Assembly (NCBI RefSeq): GCF_030691135.1
Contig: NZ_JAUYFA010000072.1
Coordinates: forward strand, 1-64,000
Origin: Phreatobacter sp.
GTDB taxonomy: Bacteria; Pseudomonadota; Alphaproteobacteria; Rhizobiales; Phreatobacteraceae
Direction of reading: 5' to 3'
Length of the DNA stretch: 64,000 nucleotides
Each line of letters opens with the position of its first letter. The stretch's first letter is position 1. Of the stretch, positions 9,980 through 19,636 are shown one piece after another. The notes beneath the pieces were generated by a model that worked only from the letters and a program-made list of their open reading frames with translations, was not told the DNA's origin and did no database searches. A program made the position numbers and the translations under genes.

Positions 9980-11854
9980 TCACGCGTAGAGGCGCTTGAT
10001 GGCCTCGGCATATTTCGCCTCGATGGCCTTGCGGCGCACCTTCATCGTGGCGGTGACCTCGCCGTCGTCGTGGTCGAGTTCCTTGTCGAGGATCTCGAAG
10101 CGGCGGATGTTGGCGACCTGGGCGATGGTCTCATTGGCCTTGTCGACGGCCTGCTGGACGAGGTCAACGACCTCGGGCGCCTGCGACAGGTTCTTGTAGT
10201 TGGTGAAGGCGATGCCCTTCATCTCGGCCCATTTGCCGACCGTGTCCATGTCGATCTGGATCAGCGCCGCGACATATTTCTGGCGGTCGCCAAAGACGAT
10301 GCATTCCTTGATGAAGGGGCTGAGCTTCACCGCATGCTCGATCTCGGTGGGCGACAGGTTCTTGCCGCCGGCGGTGATCATGATGTCCTTCTTGCGGTCG
10401 ATGACCTTGAAGTGGCCGCCCTGCATCTCGGCGACGTCGCCGGTGCGCAGCCAGCCGTCGACGATGGTCTGACGGGTGGCCTCCTCGTTCTTGTAATAGC
10501 CCTCGAAGATGGTGGCGCCGCGCGCCATGATCTCGCCGTCCTCGGCGAGCTGGACCTGCGTGCCCTTCATCGGCTTGCCGACCGTGCCGACGACGACGTC
10601 GTCGAGCGTCTGGCCGAGGATACCGCCCGAGGTTTCGGTCATGCCGTAGATCTCGACCAGCGGCACGCCGATGGTGCGGAAGAAGCGGATGACCTCGGGC
10701 GAGATCGGCGCCGCGCCGGTGAAGGCGATGCGGCAGCGGGTCAGGCCGATGGCGTTCTTCAGGGCGCGGAACACCGTGACATAGGCGAGGGCATAGGTTG
10801 CCCGCTCGGCGAGCGTCCATTGCGACCGGGGCTTGTCGGCGAAGGGCGCGCAGCGGTCGAAGGCGGTCTTGTACAGCCATTTCTGGACCGGACGCGCCTC
10901 GTACATCTTCACGCGGATGCCCGAATGCATCTTCTCCCAGATGCGCGGCACGCCCAGGAAGCTGGTGGGACCCACCTCGCGCAGGTCCTCCTGGACCGTG
11001 CGCAGCGACTCGCCGAAATCGACCCTGCTGCCGGCATAGAGCGGCCCGAAGACCGTGGTCGCCTGTTCCGCCACGTGGCAGAGCGGCAGATAGGACAGCG
11101 CCGTCCAGCCCGTGCCGATGCCGTAGCGGTCGATAAGGCCGTTGGCGCCGGCGCGGATGTTGCTGAAGGAGAGCATGGCACCCTTCGGCTTGCCGGTTGA
11201 TCCAGAGGTATAGATCAATAGAGCAATGTCGGAGAGCCGATGGTCGCGCATCAGGTCGTCGATGATCGCGGGGTTCTTCTCGTACTCGGCGCGGCCCAGC
11301 GCCTCCACCGCATCGAAGGTCATGACCAGGCCCGGCTCGTAGCCGGCGAGGCCGCGGTCCTCGAGGGCGATGATCTTCCTGACCTTGGGCAGGTCGGCGC
11401 GCGCCTCCACCACCTTGTCGATCTGCTCCTGGTCCTCGCAGACGACGATGGTGCAGTCGGCATGGTCGAGCACATAGGCGACTTCGTTGGCCGGGCTGGT
11501 CGGATAGACGCCGACCGTGACGGCGCCGAGGACGCCGGCGCCCATCTGCGACAGCACCCATTCGATGCGGTTCTCGGAGATGATGCCGATATGGCCCCTG
11601 GGTTCGAGGCCGACGGCGCGGAAGCCGAGGGCGAGATGGCACGACCGCAGCCAGTAGTCGGCAAAGGTCGTCGGACGCCAGATGCCGAAGCGCTTCTGCC
11701 GGAGGGCGATCTCAGCCCCGCGCTCGACCGCGTGTTTCTTCAGCATCTGCACGACCGAGAGCGGCGGCAGGGCGGCTGCGGGATCGGCCGCCGCAGGGCT
11801 CGCCGCCTCGCGGGCCATGTCCAGCGGAAGGACGGTTGCGGTCATGACAGCCAC
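9980..11854 (-). CDS. AMP-dependent synthetase/ligase (long-chain acyl-CoA synthetase-like)
   Basis: LLIYTSGSTGKPKGAMLSF, GMTETSGG, GWLRTGDVAEM, KDIMITAGGKNLSPTEIE. Confidence 0.95.
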   Translation of the reverse strand: MAVMTATVLPLDMAREAASPAAADPAAALPPLSVVQMLKKHAVERGAEIALRQKRFGIWRPTTFADYWLRSCHLALGFRAVGLEPRGHIGIISENRIEWVLSQMGAGVLGAVTVGVYPTSPANEVAYVLDHADCTIVVCEDQEQIDKVVEARADLPKVRKIIALEDRGLAGYEPGLVMTFDAVEALGRAEYEKNPAIIDDLMRDHRLSDIALLIYTSGSTGKPKGAMLSFSNIRAGANGLIDRYGIGTGWTALSYLPLCHVAEQATTVFGPLYAGSRVDFGESLRTVQEDLREVGPTSFLGVPRIWEKMHSGIRVKMYEARPVQKWLYKTAFDRCAPFADKPRSQWTLAERATYALAYVTVFRALKNAIGLTRCRIAFTGAAPISPEVIRFFRTIGVPLVEIYGMTETSGGILGQTLDDVVVGTVGKPMKGTQVQLAEDGEIMARGATIFEGYYKNEEATRQTIVDGWLRTGDVAEMQGGHFKVIDRKKDIMITAGGKNLSPTEIEHAVKLSPFIKECIVFGDRQKYVAALIQIDMDTVGKWAEMKGIAFTNYKNLSQAPEVVDLVQQAVDKANETIAQVANIRRFEILDKELDHDDGEVTATMKVRRKAIEAKYAEAIKRLYA

Positions 11855-12660
11855 CTCTTGCGCCTCTTGTAGTGCTTGATGTCGCGATAGCTCTTGTGGG
11901 CGAGACCGAGATAGAATTCCTGCACGTCGCGATCCGCGATCAGCTTCTCGGTCGGCCCGTCGATGACGATGCGCCCGGTCTCCATGATGTAGCCATAGTG
12001 GGCGATGGAGAGGGCGACGGAGGCGTTCTGCTCGACGAGGAGCATGGAGACGCCCTCCTCGGCATTGATGCGGGCGATGATGCCGAAGATCTCCTCCACC
12101 AGCAGCGGCGCGAGGCCGAGCGAGGGCTCGTCGAGGAGGATGACGCGGGGCTTGGCGACCAGGGCGCGGCCGATGGCCAGCATCTGCTGTTCGCCACCCG
12201 ACAGATAGCCGGCAATAGACTTGCGCCGCTCGGCGAGGCGCGGGAAGTAGCGGTAGACGATGTCGAAGTCCGGCGTGACGCCGGAACGGCCGGTCAGGGC
12301 ATAGGTTGCGGCGGTGAGGTTCTCCTCGACCGTCAGGTCGCCGAAGATGCGCCGGCCTTCCATGACGTGGAACAGGCCGCGGCGGACCAGCTTGTGCGGC
12401 GCGCTCTGCTCGACGGTCTCGCCGTCGAACCTGATCCGCCCCTCGGTGACGAGGCCGTTCTCCATCGGAAGGAGCGCCGACACGGCCTTGAGCACGGTCG
12501 ACTTGCCGGCACCGTTGGAACCGAGGAGGGCGACGATCTTGCCCTTCGGCACGGCGAGCGACAGGCCGCGCAGGGCCTGGATCGCCTTGCTGTAGACCAC
12601 CTCGATGTTGTTCACCTCGAGAATGAGGTCGCCGGTCGTCGCCATGGGGCCCTCGGGCAC
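11842..12660 (-). CDS. ABC transporter ATP-binding protein, LivF-like
   Basis: LLGSNGAGKSTVLKA, YLSGGEQQMLAIGRAL, VILLDEPSLGLAP. Confidence 0.93.
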   Translation of the reverse strand: MPEGPMATTGDLILEVNNIEVVYSKAIQALRGLSLAVPKGKIVALLGSNGAGKSTVLKAVSALLPMENGLVTEGRIRFDGETVEQSAPHKLVRRGLFHVMEGRRIFGDLTVEENLTAATYALTGRSGVTPDFDIVYRYFPRLAERRKSIAGYLSGGEQQMLAIGRALVAKPRVILLDEPSLGLAPLLVEEIFGIIARINAEEGVSMLLVEQNASVALSIAHYGYIMETGRIVIDGPTEKLIADRDVQEFYLGLAHKSYRDIKHYKRRKRWLS

Positions 12661-12710
12661 TGGAGATGGGATGGCGGGGCGGCCGCGCGCGGCGACCGCC
12701 CCTGCCGGGA

Positions 12711-13892
12711 TCAGGCGCTGGCCGTGATGGTGATCCAGTCGGAGGCCGGCTTCAGCATCTTGTCGGCGGCGCTGTACTGGTAGACGCGGCCATGCGGGAA
12801 GGAGTTGTTCACCATCGAGACCGGCACGCCGAAGATGCCGCCGGTATCGTAGTTCTTCAGCGCGCGGGCGTGCTTCATCATGTTGACGACGTTCAGCTCC
12901 TCGTTGGCGCCGAGGGTGCGGCGCAGCACCTCGATGGCCAGCATGGCGTTGGTCCAGCCCTGGTAATAGGCGTGGGTGCGGGTCTTGCCGACATTGGCGG
13001 CCCGGATCGCCTCGACCTGGACGCCCTTGGCATCGGCGTCGAAGTTGTAGCAGGAGACGCCCATATAGCCGTCGGCGGCAGCGCCGGCGCGGTTCATCAG
13101 CACGGTGTCGGTGGAGTAGAACGTGCCCATGAACTTCGAGGTCATGCCGGCCTGGCGGGCCTGGGCCATGAATTCCGGGATCGGCTGCAGCACATAGCCG
13201 TGGAAGATGACGAAGTCGGGGTTGCGACGGCGGATCTTGAGGACATCGCCCGAGACGTCGACCGAACCCGGCTGCGTGACGATCTTCTCCACCACATTGA
13301 GCTCGAGGCGCTTGGCTTCGGCCTCGGCGGCAGCGATCGGGTCACGGCCGAACTCGGTGTCGGAATGGACGAAGACCACCGAGGCGCCCTTCTTCTGGGC
13401 GGCGATGTAGCGCAGCAGCACGCGCATCTGGTCCGAATAGTTGGGACCGGGGATCCACTGGTTCGGGAAGGCCTGCGCATTGTCGATCTCGGAGGCGAAG
13501 GAGGCGCCGCCCATGACGGTGGTGCCGCGGCGGTTCAGCTCCGGATTGATGGCCTTCTGGAAGCCGGTCGAATCACCGAAGAAGACCGGCGTCTGATGCT
13601 GCGAGGTGATGCGGGTGAAGATGGCGACGGCATTGTCGACGCGGTAGCCGGAATCCTCGTTGACATAGCGGATGCGGCGGCCGGCGACGCCGCCGGCGCG
13701 GTTGACGAACTCGAAATGGTCGCGGCCGCCCTCGAAGCCCTCGACGCCGGCGAAGGCGAAGACGCCGGACATCGGGTTGGCGGCGCCGATGACGATTTCG
13801 GGGGCCTGGGCAAAGGCGCGGCCGCTCGCGGTCGAGACGAGGGCGGCGCCGAGGCCGAGCTGGTGGAATGCACGGCGGGTCAGACGGGTCAT
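12711..13892 (-). CDS. ABC transporter substrate-binding protein (LivJ/K-like)
   Basis: Signal MTRLTRRAFHQLGLGAALVSTASGRAFAQ; periplasmic-binding fold with PMSGVFAFAGVEGFEG; position in Liv cluster. Confidence 0.9.
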   Translation of the reverse strand: MTRLTRRAFHQLGLGAALVSTASGRAFAQAPEIVIGAANPMSGVFAFAGVEGFEGGRDHFEFVNRAGGVAGRRIRYVNEDSGYRVDNAVAIFTRITSQHQTPVFFGDSTGFQKAINPELNRRGTTVMGGASFASEIDNAQAFPNQWIPGPNYSDQMRVLLRYIAAQKKGASVVFVHSDTEFGRDPIAAAEAEAKRLELNVVEKIVTQPGSVDVSGDVLKIRRRNPDFVIFHGYVLQPIPEFMAQARQAGMTSKFMGTFYSTDTVLMNRAGAAADGYMGVSCYNFDADAKGVQVEAIRAANVGKTRTHAYYQGWTNAMLAIEVLRRTLGANEELNVVNMMKHARALKNYDTGGIFGVPVSMVNNSFPHGRVYQYSAADKMLKPASDWITITASA

Positions 13893-13947
13893 GGTTGTCT
13901 CCTCTGGGGTTGGATCCCGCCTTGGCGGCGGTTCTTGTGTCTTGGGC

Positions 13948-14991
13948 TCACGTCCTGAACGGCCAGAGGGCGAAGTAGCGGCGCGTCCTGCGCCACATCT
14001 CCGCGAGCCCCATGGGTTCGAAGATGAGGAAGCCGATGATGAGCAGTCCGAAGATGATGTTGCGGACCGGGGCAAGATAGATGGATGCGTCGGGGAACCA
14101 GGGCACAAGGGCCGTGGCCGAGAGCTTCAGGAATTCCGGGATGAGCGTCATGAAGACGGCCCCGAAAATCCCGCCGACGATGGTGCCGGCCCCGCCGACG
14201 ATGACGGCGGCGAGGAAGAAGATGGAGGCGAGCGCCGGGAAGCTCTCCGGCGTGACGACGCGGAAGAGATAGGCCCAGAGGCCGCCGGCGACGCCCGCAT
14301 AGAAGGACGAGATGGCGAAGCTCATCAGCTTGTACTTGAGCAGCGAGATGCCGATGATCTCCGCCGAGATGTCGCGGTCGCGGATGGCGATGAAGGCGCG
14401 GCCGACGCGGCTGCGGAAGAGGTTCTTGGCCGCCAGCACCATGATCACGGTGATGGGCATGACCAGCCAGTAGAGCCGGTCCGGCGTCGCCAGCTCGATC
14501 CCGGCGATGGTGGCGGTGGGCACGTTGAGGCCGCGCAGGCCGCCGGTCACCGGCGTCCAGTTGAGGAAGACGAAGCCGAGGATGACGGCGGCGGCGAGCG
14601 TCGCGATGGCGAGGTAGAGACCCTTGATGCGCAGCGAGGGCAGGCCGACGAGATAGCCGATGCCGGCAGCGACGGCGCCGGCGAGGACGAGATTGAGCAG
14701 GACCGGCGTGTCGAAGCGGCCGTCGAAGAAGGCCACCGTATAGGCGCCGACCGCCATGAAGGCGGCATGGCCGAGGCTGACCTGGCCGGTATAGCCGGTG
14801 AGGATGTTGAGGCCGGTGGTGGAGATGACGTTGATCATCACCAGCACGGCGAGGAACATCCAGTAGTTCGAGCCGTTCAGCGGAAACAGGACGAGCCCTG
14901 CGAGCAGCAGGCCGAACCAGACCTTCTGGGTGTCGGTCTTGAACAGCCCCTCGTCGGCCGCGTAGCTCTCCTTGGCGGTACCGACGCGCAT
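13948..14991 (-). CDS. Branched-chain amino acid-type ABC transporter permease, LivM-like
   Basis: NILTGYTGQVSLGHAAFMAVGAY; IRDRDISAEIIGI; VGGAGTIVGGIFGA. Confidence 0.93.
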   Translation of the reverse strand: MRVGTAKESYAADEGLFKTDTQKVWFGLLLAGLVLFPLNGSNYWMFLAVLVMINVISTTGLNILTGYTGQVSLGHAAFMAVGAYTVAFFDGRFDTPVLLNLVLAGAVAAGIGYLVGLPSLRIKGLYLAIATLAAAVILGFVFLNWTPVTGGLRGLNVPTATIAGIELATPDRLYWLVMPITVIMVLAAKNLFRSRVGRAFIAIRDRDISAEIIGISLLKYKLMSFAISSFYAGVAGGLWAYLFRVVTPESFPALASIFFLAAVIVGGAGTIVGGIFGAVFMTLIPEFLKLSATALVPWFPDASIYLAPVRNIIFGLLIIGFLIFEPMGLAEMWRRTRRYFALWPFRT

Positions 14992-15875
14992 CAGAGCCTC
15001 TCGATCTCGTGGGTGCCGAACAGGCCGTAGGGCCTGACCACCAGCACGACGAGCAGGATGGTGAAGGTGGCGAGAAGCTTGAACTCGCCGCCCATGAAGC
15101 GGCCGACCATGGCTTCGAGCCAGCCGATGAAGAGGCCGGCGATGAGGGCGCCGAGGATCGAGTCGAGGCCGCCGACGATGACCACGACGAAGACCGACAG
15201 GCCGAACAGGCCCATCGCCGAGGAGATGCCGCCGACCGAGCCGACGAGGATGCCGGCCAGCGCCGCGACGACGGCGGCCAGCATCCAGGAGAAGGAGAAG
15301 ACCCCGGGCACGTCGATGCCGACGGAGGAGGCCGCCGCGCGGTCGGTGGCCGTGGCGCGCAGCGCGATGCCGCCGCGCCAGAACGAGAAGACCGTGATCA
15401 GCACCGCCATCGCCGCCGCGGCGATGACGAAGGAATAGGCCGTCTTCGAGGGAATGAAGACCTCGCCGAAGAGGACCGGCTGCGAGGGCAGGAATTCCGG
15501 CAGGCGGCGCGGCTCGGCCGACCAGACGAGCTCGACGACGCCGATCAGCACCGAGGTCAGGCCGATCGTCACCATGAAGACCGAGACCGGATTGTCCTTG
15601 AGGAGCGGGCGGATCATCGTCCGCTCGATCAGCCCGCCGATGACGGCGGCCACCGCCAGCGTCAGCGGCACCGAGGCCCAGATCGGCAGCGAGAGGCCCG
15701 CCGAAAAGCCGTAGAAGACGAAGGCGCCGATCATCAGCATCTCGCCGATGGCCAGATTGATGACCTTGGTGGCCTTGTAGATGATGACGAAGGCGACCCC
15801 GGTCAGCGCCATGAGCGAACCGGTGCCGATACCGGCGAGGCTGGTCTCGACGATGTCGATGAATTCCACGGCCAT
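14991..15875 (-). CDS. Branched-chain amino acid-type ABC transporter permease, LivH-like
   Basis: MAVEFIDIVETSLAGIGTGSLMALTGVAFVIIYKATKVINLAIGEMLMIGAF; start reassigned from the overlong ORF. Confidence 0.92.
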   Translation of the reverse strand: MAVEFIDIVETSLAGIGTGSLMALTGVAFVIIYKATKVINLAIGEMLMIGAFVFYGFSAGLSLPIWASVPLTLAVAAVIGGLIERTMIRPLLKDNPVSVFMVTIGLTSVLIGVVELVWSAEPRRLPEFLPSQPVLFGEVFIPSKTAYSFVIAAAAMAVLITVFSFWRGGIALRATATDRAAASSVGIDVPGVFSFSWMLAAVVAALAGILVGSVGGISSAMGLFGLSVFVVVIVGGLDSILGALIAGLFIGWLEAMVGRFMGGEFKLLATFTILLVVLVVRPYGLFGTHEIERL

Positions 15876-16735
15876 CACGCCACCTCGCCCATTGCGGCGC
15901 CGTCGAGAGCAGCCTTGCGCGGATCGCCGGAGCCGCCGAGATAGGCCTTGATCACGTCGGGGTTGTTGCGCACCTCGGTCGGCGAGCCGGCGGCGATGCG
16001 GCGGCCGAAGTTCAGCACGCAGACATGGTCGGAAATGTCCATGACCATGCCCATGTCGTGCTCGACGAGCAGCACGGTGACGCCCCATTCGTCGCGCACG
16101 TCGAGGATGGCGCGGGCCATGTCCTCGGTCTCCTCGCGGTTCATGCCGGCGACGGGCTCGTCGAGCATGAGGATGCGCGGGCGCATGGCCAGCGCCCGGG
16201 CGAGTTCGACCTTCTTCTGCAGGCCGTAGGGCAGGATCGCCACCGGCACGTTGCGGATATGGTCGAGCTCGAGGAAGTCGATGACGTCGCGCTCGATCTC
16301 GGCGCGCAGCTCCATCTCCTCGCGCCGGGTCTTGCCCCAATAGAGGAAGGCGCCGAAGACGCCGGAGGTCAGATGGGCGTGGCGGCCGAGCTTGATGTTG
16401 TCGAGCACGGTCATGCCGCGGAACAGCGCGATGTTCTGGAAGGTGCGGGCGAGGCCGAGCTTGGCGCGGTCACGGGCCGGGACCTGGGTGATGTCGACGC
16501 CGTCGAGCTTCACTGTCCCGGTCTTCGGCCGGTAGAAGCCGGAGATGGCGTTGAAGGCCGAGGTCTTGCCGGCCCCGTTCGGGCCGATCAGGGCCGTGAT
16601 GGAACCGGGCTCGACATGCAGGTCGATGCCGTCGAGCGCCTTCACCCCGCCGAACTGCAGCGACAGGTTCTCGACGTCGAGACGGGCGGCGGGCGGCCGC
16701 ACGGGCGCGGCCGAATGTGATGGCGACACCGCCAA
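15875..16735 (-). CDS. ABC transporter ATP-binding protein, LivG-like
   Basis: LIGPNGAGKTSAFNAISGFY, LMLDEPVAGMNREE. Confidence 0.94.
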   Translation of the reverse strand: MAVSPSHSAAPVRPPAARLDVENLSLQFGGVKALDGIDLHVEPGSITALIGPNGAGKTSAFNAISGFYRPKTGTVKLDGVDITQVPARDRAKLGLARTFQNIALFRGMTVLDNIKLGRHAHLTSGVFGAFLYWGKTRREEMELRAEIERDVIDFLELDHIRNVPVAILPYGLQKKVELARALAMRPRILMLDEPVAGMNREETEDMARAILDVRDEWGVTVLLVEHDMGMVMDISDHVCVLNFGRRIAAGSPTEVRNNPDVIKAYLGGSGDPRKAALDGAAMGEVA

Positions 16736-16953
16736 TTCCTCCCCTGGAAGTGCCGCGCGGCTTCAGCCGTCTTCGACACCGATGCGTTCCTGCGCGGGCC
16801 GCGAGACCCGTTCCTTGCTGGCAACCTACTCATGGGTACGGCGAGGTCAATGTGAGTTGCGCCGAATTCGATCCGATTCAGCCCTTCGGAGGATGGCGAG
16901 ACGTCGCATCCCATCAAAAATCAGCTTGGAACGTCCAGCCACGGAACCACTGC

Positions 16954-18144
16954 TCACCTAGTGGCCAGAATCTCCGACGCAGACGTGTTGCATAACCATT
17001 TTCGTATTAGCTTGATCTGTCCACTCGCCTGCCACGCATTGTAACTTTGCCAATACGTGAACGAACCATCTCTCAACGAATCTGGCTGCTCGTGCAATAT
17101 GACAAGCGATTTACTCTTCGAAGAGTCCAACCACCCCTCAAAAAATGTGTTAATTGTGAAATCCCCCCAGCCGTACCCAGACATTATTACGTGATCTACA
17201 TCCTTCAGATTTCTAGCAAAATGATAAAATACATCATTGTAAATGCCGTAATGGTACATAATTGCCTTTTCTCTTCCAGTGAGAAAAGAAGCCTGATGAC
17301 GCAAAGGAACTACTCTTCGTCCGTTTAAGTCAATTATATTTGCTATTTTGCCCCTGTCTGCCATCCCAATTTTTGTTATCCCATCCTTCCAGAACCGGAA
17401 CCAGTTTATTGCGCCATGAAGCTTAAAGATACGCACCCTTGAAGCCTTGTACGTCCCCTCATTAGCCCAACGAACATCCCCATCGGGCGGTCCGAAGCCA
17501 TCCGCGTAATCTATCCCCTCCGACTGCAAAAATTGCTCAATCAGAACGTCGTGATTCAGCGAGAATATTGAAATATTTTTAGCTTTTTTATATTTTATTA
17601 ATTCTAATAAAGACTCAAATCCATACTGATACTGTTTATCCAATGAATCGGATATTGTTTCCTCAATGTAGTCACATATCAGATTGCATTTGTCTGATAG
17701 GTATTGCATTTTTTCGTACTTTGATCCGCCGACTAGCTCATCTTTTATTCTATTGAGGCCGCTATGCATGAAGGAGGATGTAAATATGTTATCGCAACGC
17801 CCTTCTCCCCAAAACCCAATCTCACTACAAAGCGAAAACAAGTCCTCATAGTTTGGCTCGTTACTTCTAAATGCCGGCCCAGAAAACGAAAAACCAGAGC
17901 CTCTACGGAATATTCCTTGGCGTCTCATGTTTTTTTTAAATAACTTTGATAATACTTCTAGTATCCTCACATGCTCTTGATTGTTCAATAATGGATCTAA
18001 GGTGCGAATCTTTGTCGTCGCCTCCAGTGCCGTTGGCAGCTTAGAGGGAACAGAGACGCCAGCTCCAAAGAAAAACATTAGGTGCAATTTGAGCCCTCGC
18101 CCTATCGAACGCTGGGACATATTCTGTATGATTTTTTGCTTCAT
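16954..18144 (-). CDS. SIR2-like domain protein (candidate NADase / defence effector), 396 aa
   Basis: FFFGAGVSVPSKLP (Rossmann), SIFSLNHDVLIEQFL (TNYD-like), RIFKLHGAINWF (KLHG, catalytic His candidate), VIMSGYGWGDFTIN (GxSxxD-like). Lies in a markedly AT-rich segment. Confidence 0.8.
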   Translation of the reverse strand: MKQKIIQNMSQRSIGRGLKLHLMFFFGAGVSVPSKLPTALEATTKIRTLDPLLNNQEHVRILEVLSKLFKKNMRRQGIFRRGSGFSFSGPAFRSNEPNYEDLFSLCSEIGFWGEGRCDNIFTSSFMHSGLNRIKDELVGGSKYEKMQYLSDKCNLICDYIEETISDSLDKQYQYGFESLLELIKYKKAKNISIFSLNHDVLIEQFLQSEGIDYADGFGPPDGDVRWANEGTYKASRVRIFKLHGAINWFRFWKDGITKIGMADRGKIANIIDLNGRRVVPLRHQASFLTGREKAIMYHYGIYNDVFYHFARNLKDVDHVIMSGYGWGDFTINTFFEGWLDSSKSKSLVILHEQPDSLRDGSFTYWQSYNAWQASGQIKLIRKWLCNTSASEILATR

Positions 18145-18456
18145 ATTATTCGATTAAATACGTATACGTTCACTTTTAAATACGCGGATACATTACAATC
18201 AACACTTACAGATCTGCTTCGGCCGACCGCTTCCGTCGATCATCCATTCGGGCAGGGACGCCGAATGGCTGATGTCAATCGGCCAGGAAATTGGGGAGTG
18301 CTATTCGAAGGTCGGCTGGGCCATTTGCAGTGGCTCGACCGCCATCCCATGCCGGGTCTTGCCAGCGGCCCTGCCCTCGTCCCATGATCCCGCCCCACAA
18401 CGGACCGTCAGATGTCCGGATCGTCGAGAGAAACGCACACAGGAAGGAGGCGCACC

Positions 18457-19524
18457 ATGTCGGAGCGCAGGAAAGACTTCGCCGTCACGCGGCGCATCGC
18501 GGTTGCCGGCATCGGCGCCGCCGGCTTCGGCGCCGTCATGGCGCCCTGGGTCTCGAAGGCCCAGACGCTGAAGACCGAATACAAGCTCTCCGTCGTCGGC
18601 AACCGCCCGATCGCGCTGTCGGAAGGCGCGTTCCAGTGGGCGGAGATGGTGACGCAGCGCACCAACGGCCGCATCAACGTCAAAGTCTATCCGGGCTCGC
18701 AGCTGGTCGGCGGCGACCAGACCCGCGAACTCGTCGCCATGCGCCAGGGCATCATCGACTTCACGGTGTCCTCGACCATCAACATCTCGCCGCAGGTGCG
18801 CGAGATGAACATCTTCTCGCTGCCCTTCCTGATGCCGAACCACCGGGCCTTCGACGCCATCGTCAACGGCGAGGTCGGGCAGGCCCTGTTCAAGGTGATG
18901 GAGACACGCGACGTCGTGCCGCTCGCCTGGGGCGAGAACGGCTTCCGCGAACTGTCGAATTCCAAGCGGCCGATCCAGAAGCCGGAGGATCTGCGCGGCC
19001 TGAAGATCCGCTTCGCCGCCGGTGCCATCTTCGCCGACATCTACAATGGCCTCGGCGCCAATCCGGTGCAGATGTCCTTCGCCGACCTGCAGCCGGCGCT
19101 CTCCACCGGAGCGGTCGACGGCCAGGAGAATCCGGTCAACCTGTTCCTCGGGCTGAAGATGGACGCGCTCGCCCAGAAGCACATGACGATCTGGAACTAT
19201 TGCGTCGATGCCGGCCTCTTCCATGTCGCCAAGCCGGTCTGGGACACGTTCTCGGCCGCTGACAAGGAGATCGTCCGCGAGAGCGCCCGCGATGCCGCCA
19301 AGGTGCAGATCGGCGCGACCCGCAAGGGCCTCGGCGTGGTCGACCCCAACGACAAGTCCTCGCTCGAGGAACTCGCCCGGCGCGGCGTCGCCACGGTGAC
19401 GCTGACGGCCGAGGAGAAGCGCGTCTTCGCCCGCGCCACGCGCCCCGTCTTCGACAAGTGGGCGGCGCAGGTCGGTGCCGATCTCGTCAAGAAGGCCGAG
19501 GCGGCCGCCAACGCGGCGAGCTGA
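18457..19524 (+). CDS. TRAP transporter substrate-binding protein, DctP family
   Basis: Tat-like leader RRKDFAVTRRIAVAGIGAAGFGAVMAPWVSKAQ; YPGSQLVGGDQTRELVAMRQG; AGGAGG RBS before ATG 18457. Confidence 0.93.
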   Translation: MSERRKDFAVTRRIAVAGIGAAGFGAVMAPWVSKAQTLKTEYKLSVVGNRPIALSEGAFQWAEMVTQRTNGRINVKVYPGSQLVGGDQTRELVAMRQGIIDFTVSSTINISPQVREMNIFSLPFLMPNHRAFDAIVNGEVGQALFKVMETRDVVPLAWGENGFRELSNSKRPIQKPEDLRGLKIRFAAGAIFADIYNGLGANPVQMSFADLQPALSTGAVDGQENPVNLFLGLKMDALAQKHMTIWNYCVDAGLFHVAKPVWDTFSAADKEIVRESARDAAKVQIGATRKGLGVVDPNDKSSLEELARRGVATVTLTAEEKRVFARATRPVFDKWAAQVGADLVKKAEAAANAAS

Positions 19525-19636
19525 TCCTCGCCTCCTTCCGATCAAACCCGGTGCAGCCGGTCGGTCCGCCGGCCGGCTGTCATCGCCTGCAGACCTCGCC
19601 CGCCTGCCCGATTCCGCCGTCCGAAAGCGTCCCGCC

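Noticed and set aside
17047-17328. 93-aa plus-strand ORF antisense to the SIR2-like gene, considered as a possible antitoxin
   Set aside because: No start context or family resemblance; it lies fully inside the SIR2 coding region and is most likely spurious.
16736-18456. Search for integrase, tRNA or flanking direct repeats bounding the SIR2 island
   Set aside because: None visible by eye; acquisition is inferred only from composition and gene isolation.
18158-18571. Open frame containing SGRDAEWLMSIGQEIGECYSKVGWAICSGS, which superficially resembles a SLOG-like motif next to the SIR2 gene
   Set aside because: Very short and has no proper start. It runs on out of frame into dctP and loses the pattern at once. 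Coincidence or a small remnant cannot be told apart from sequence alone.
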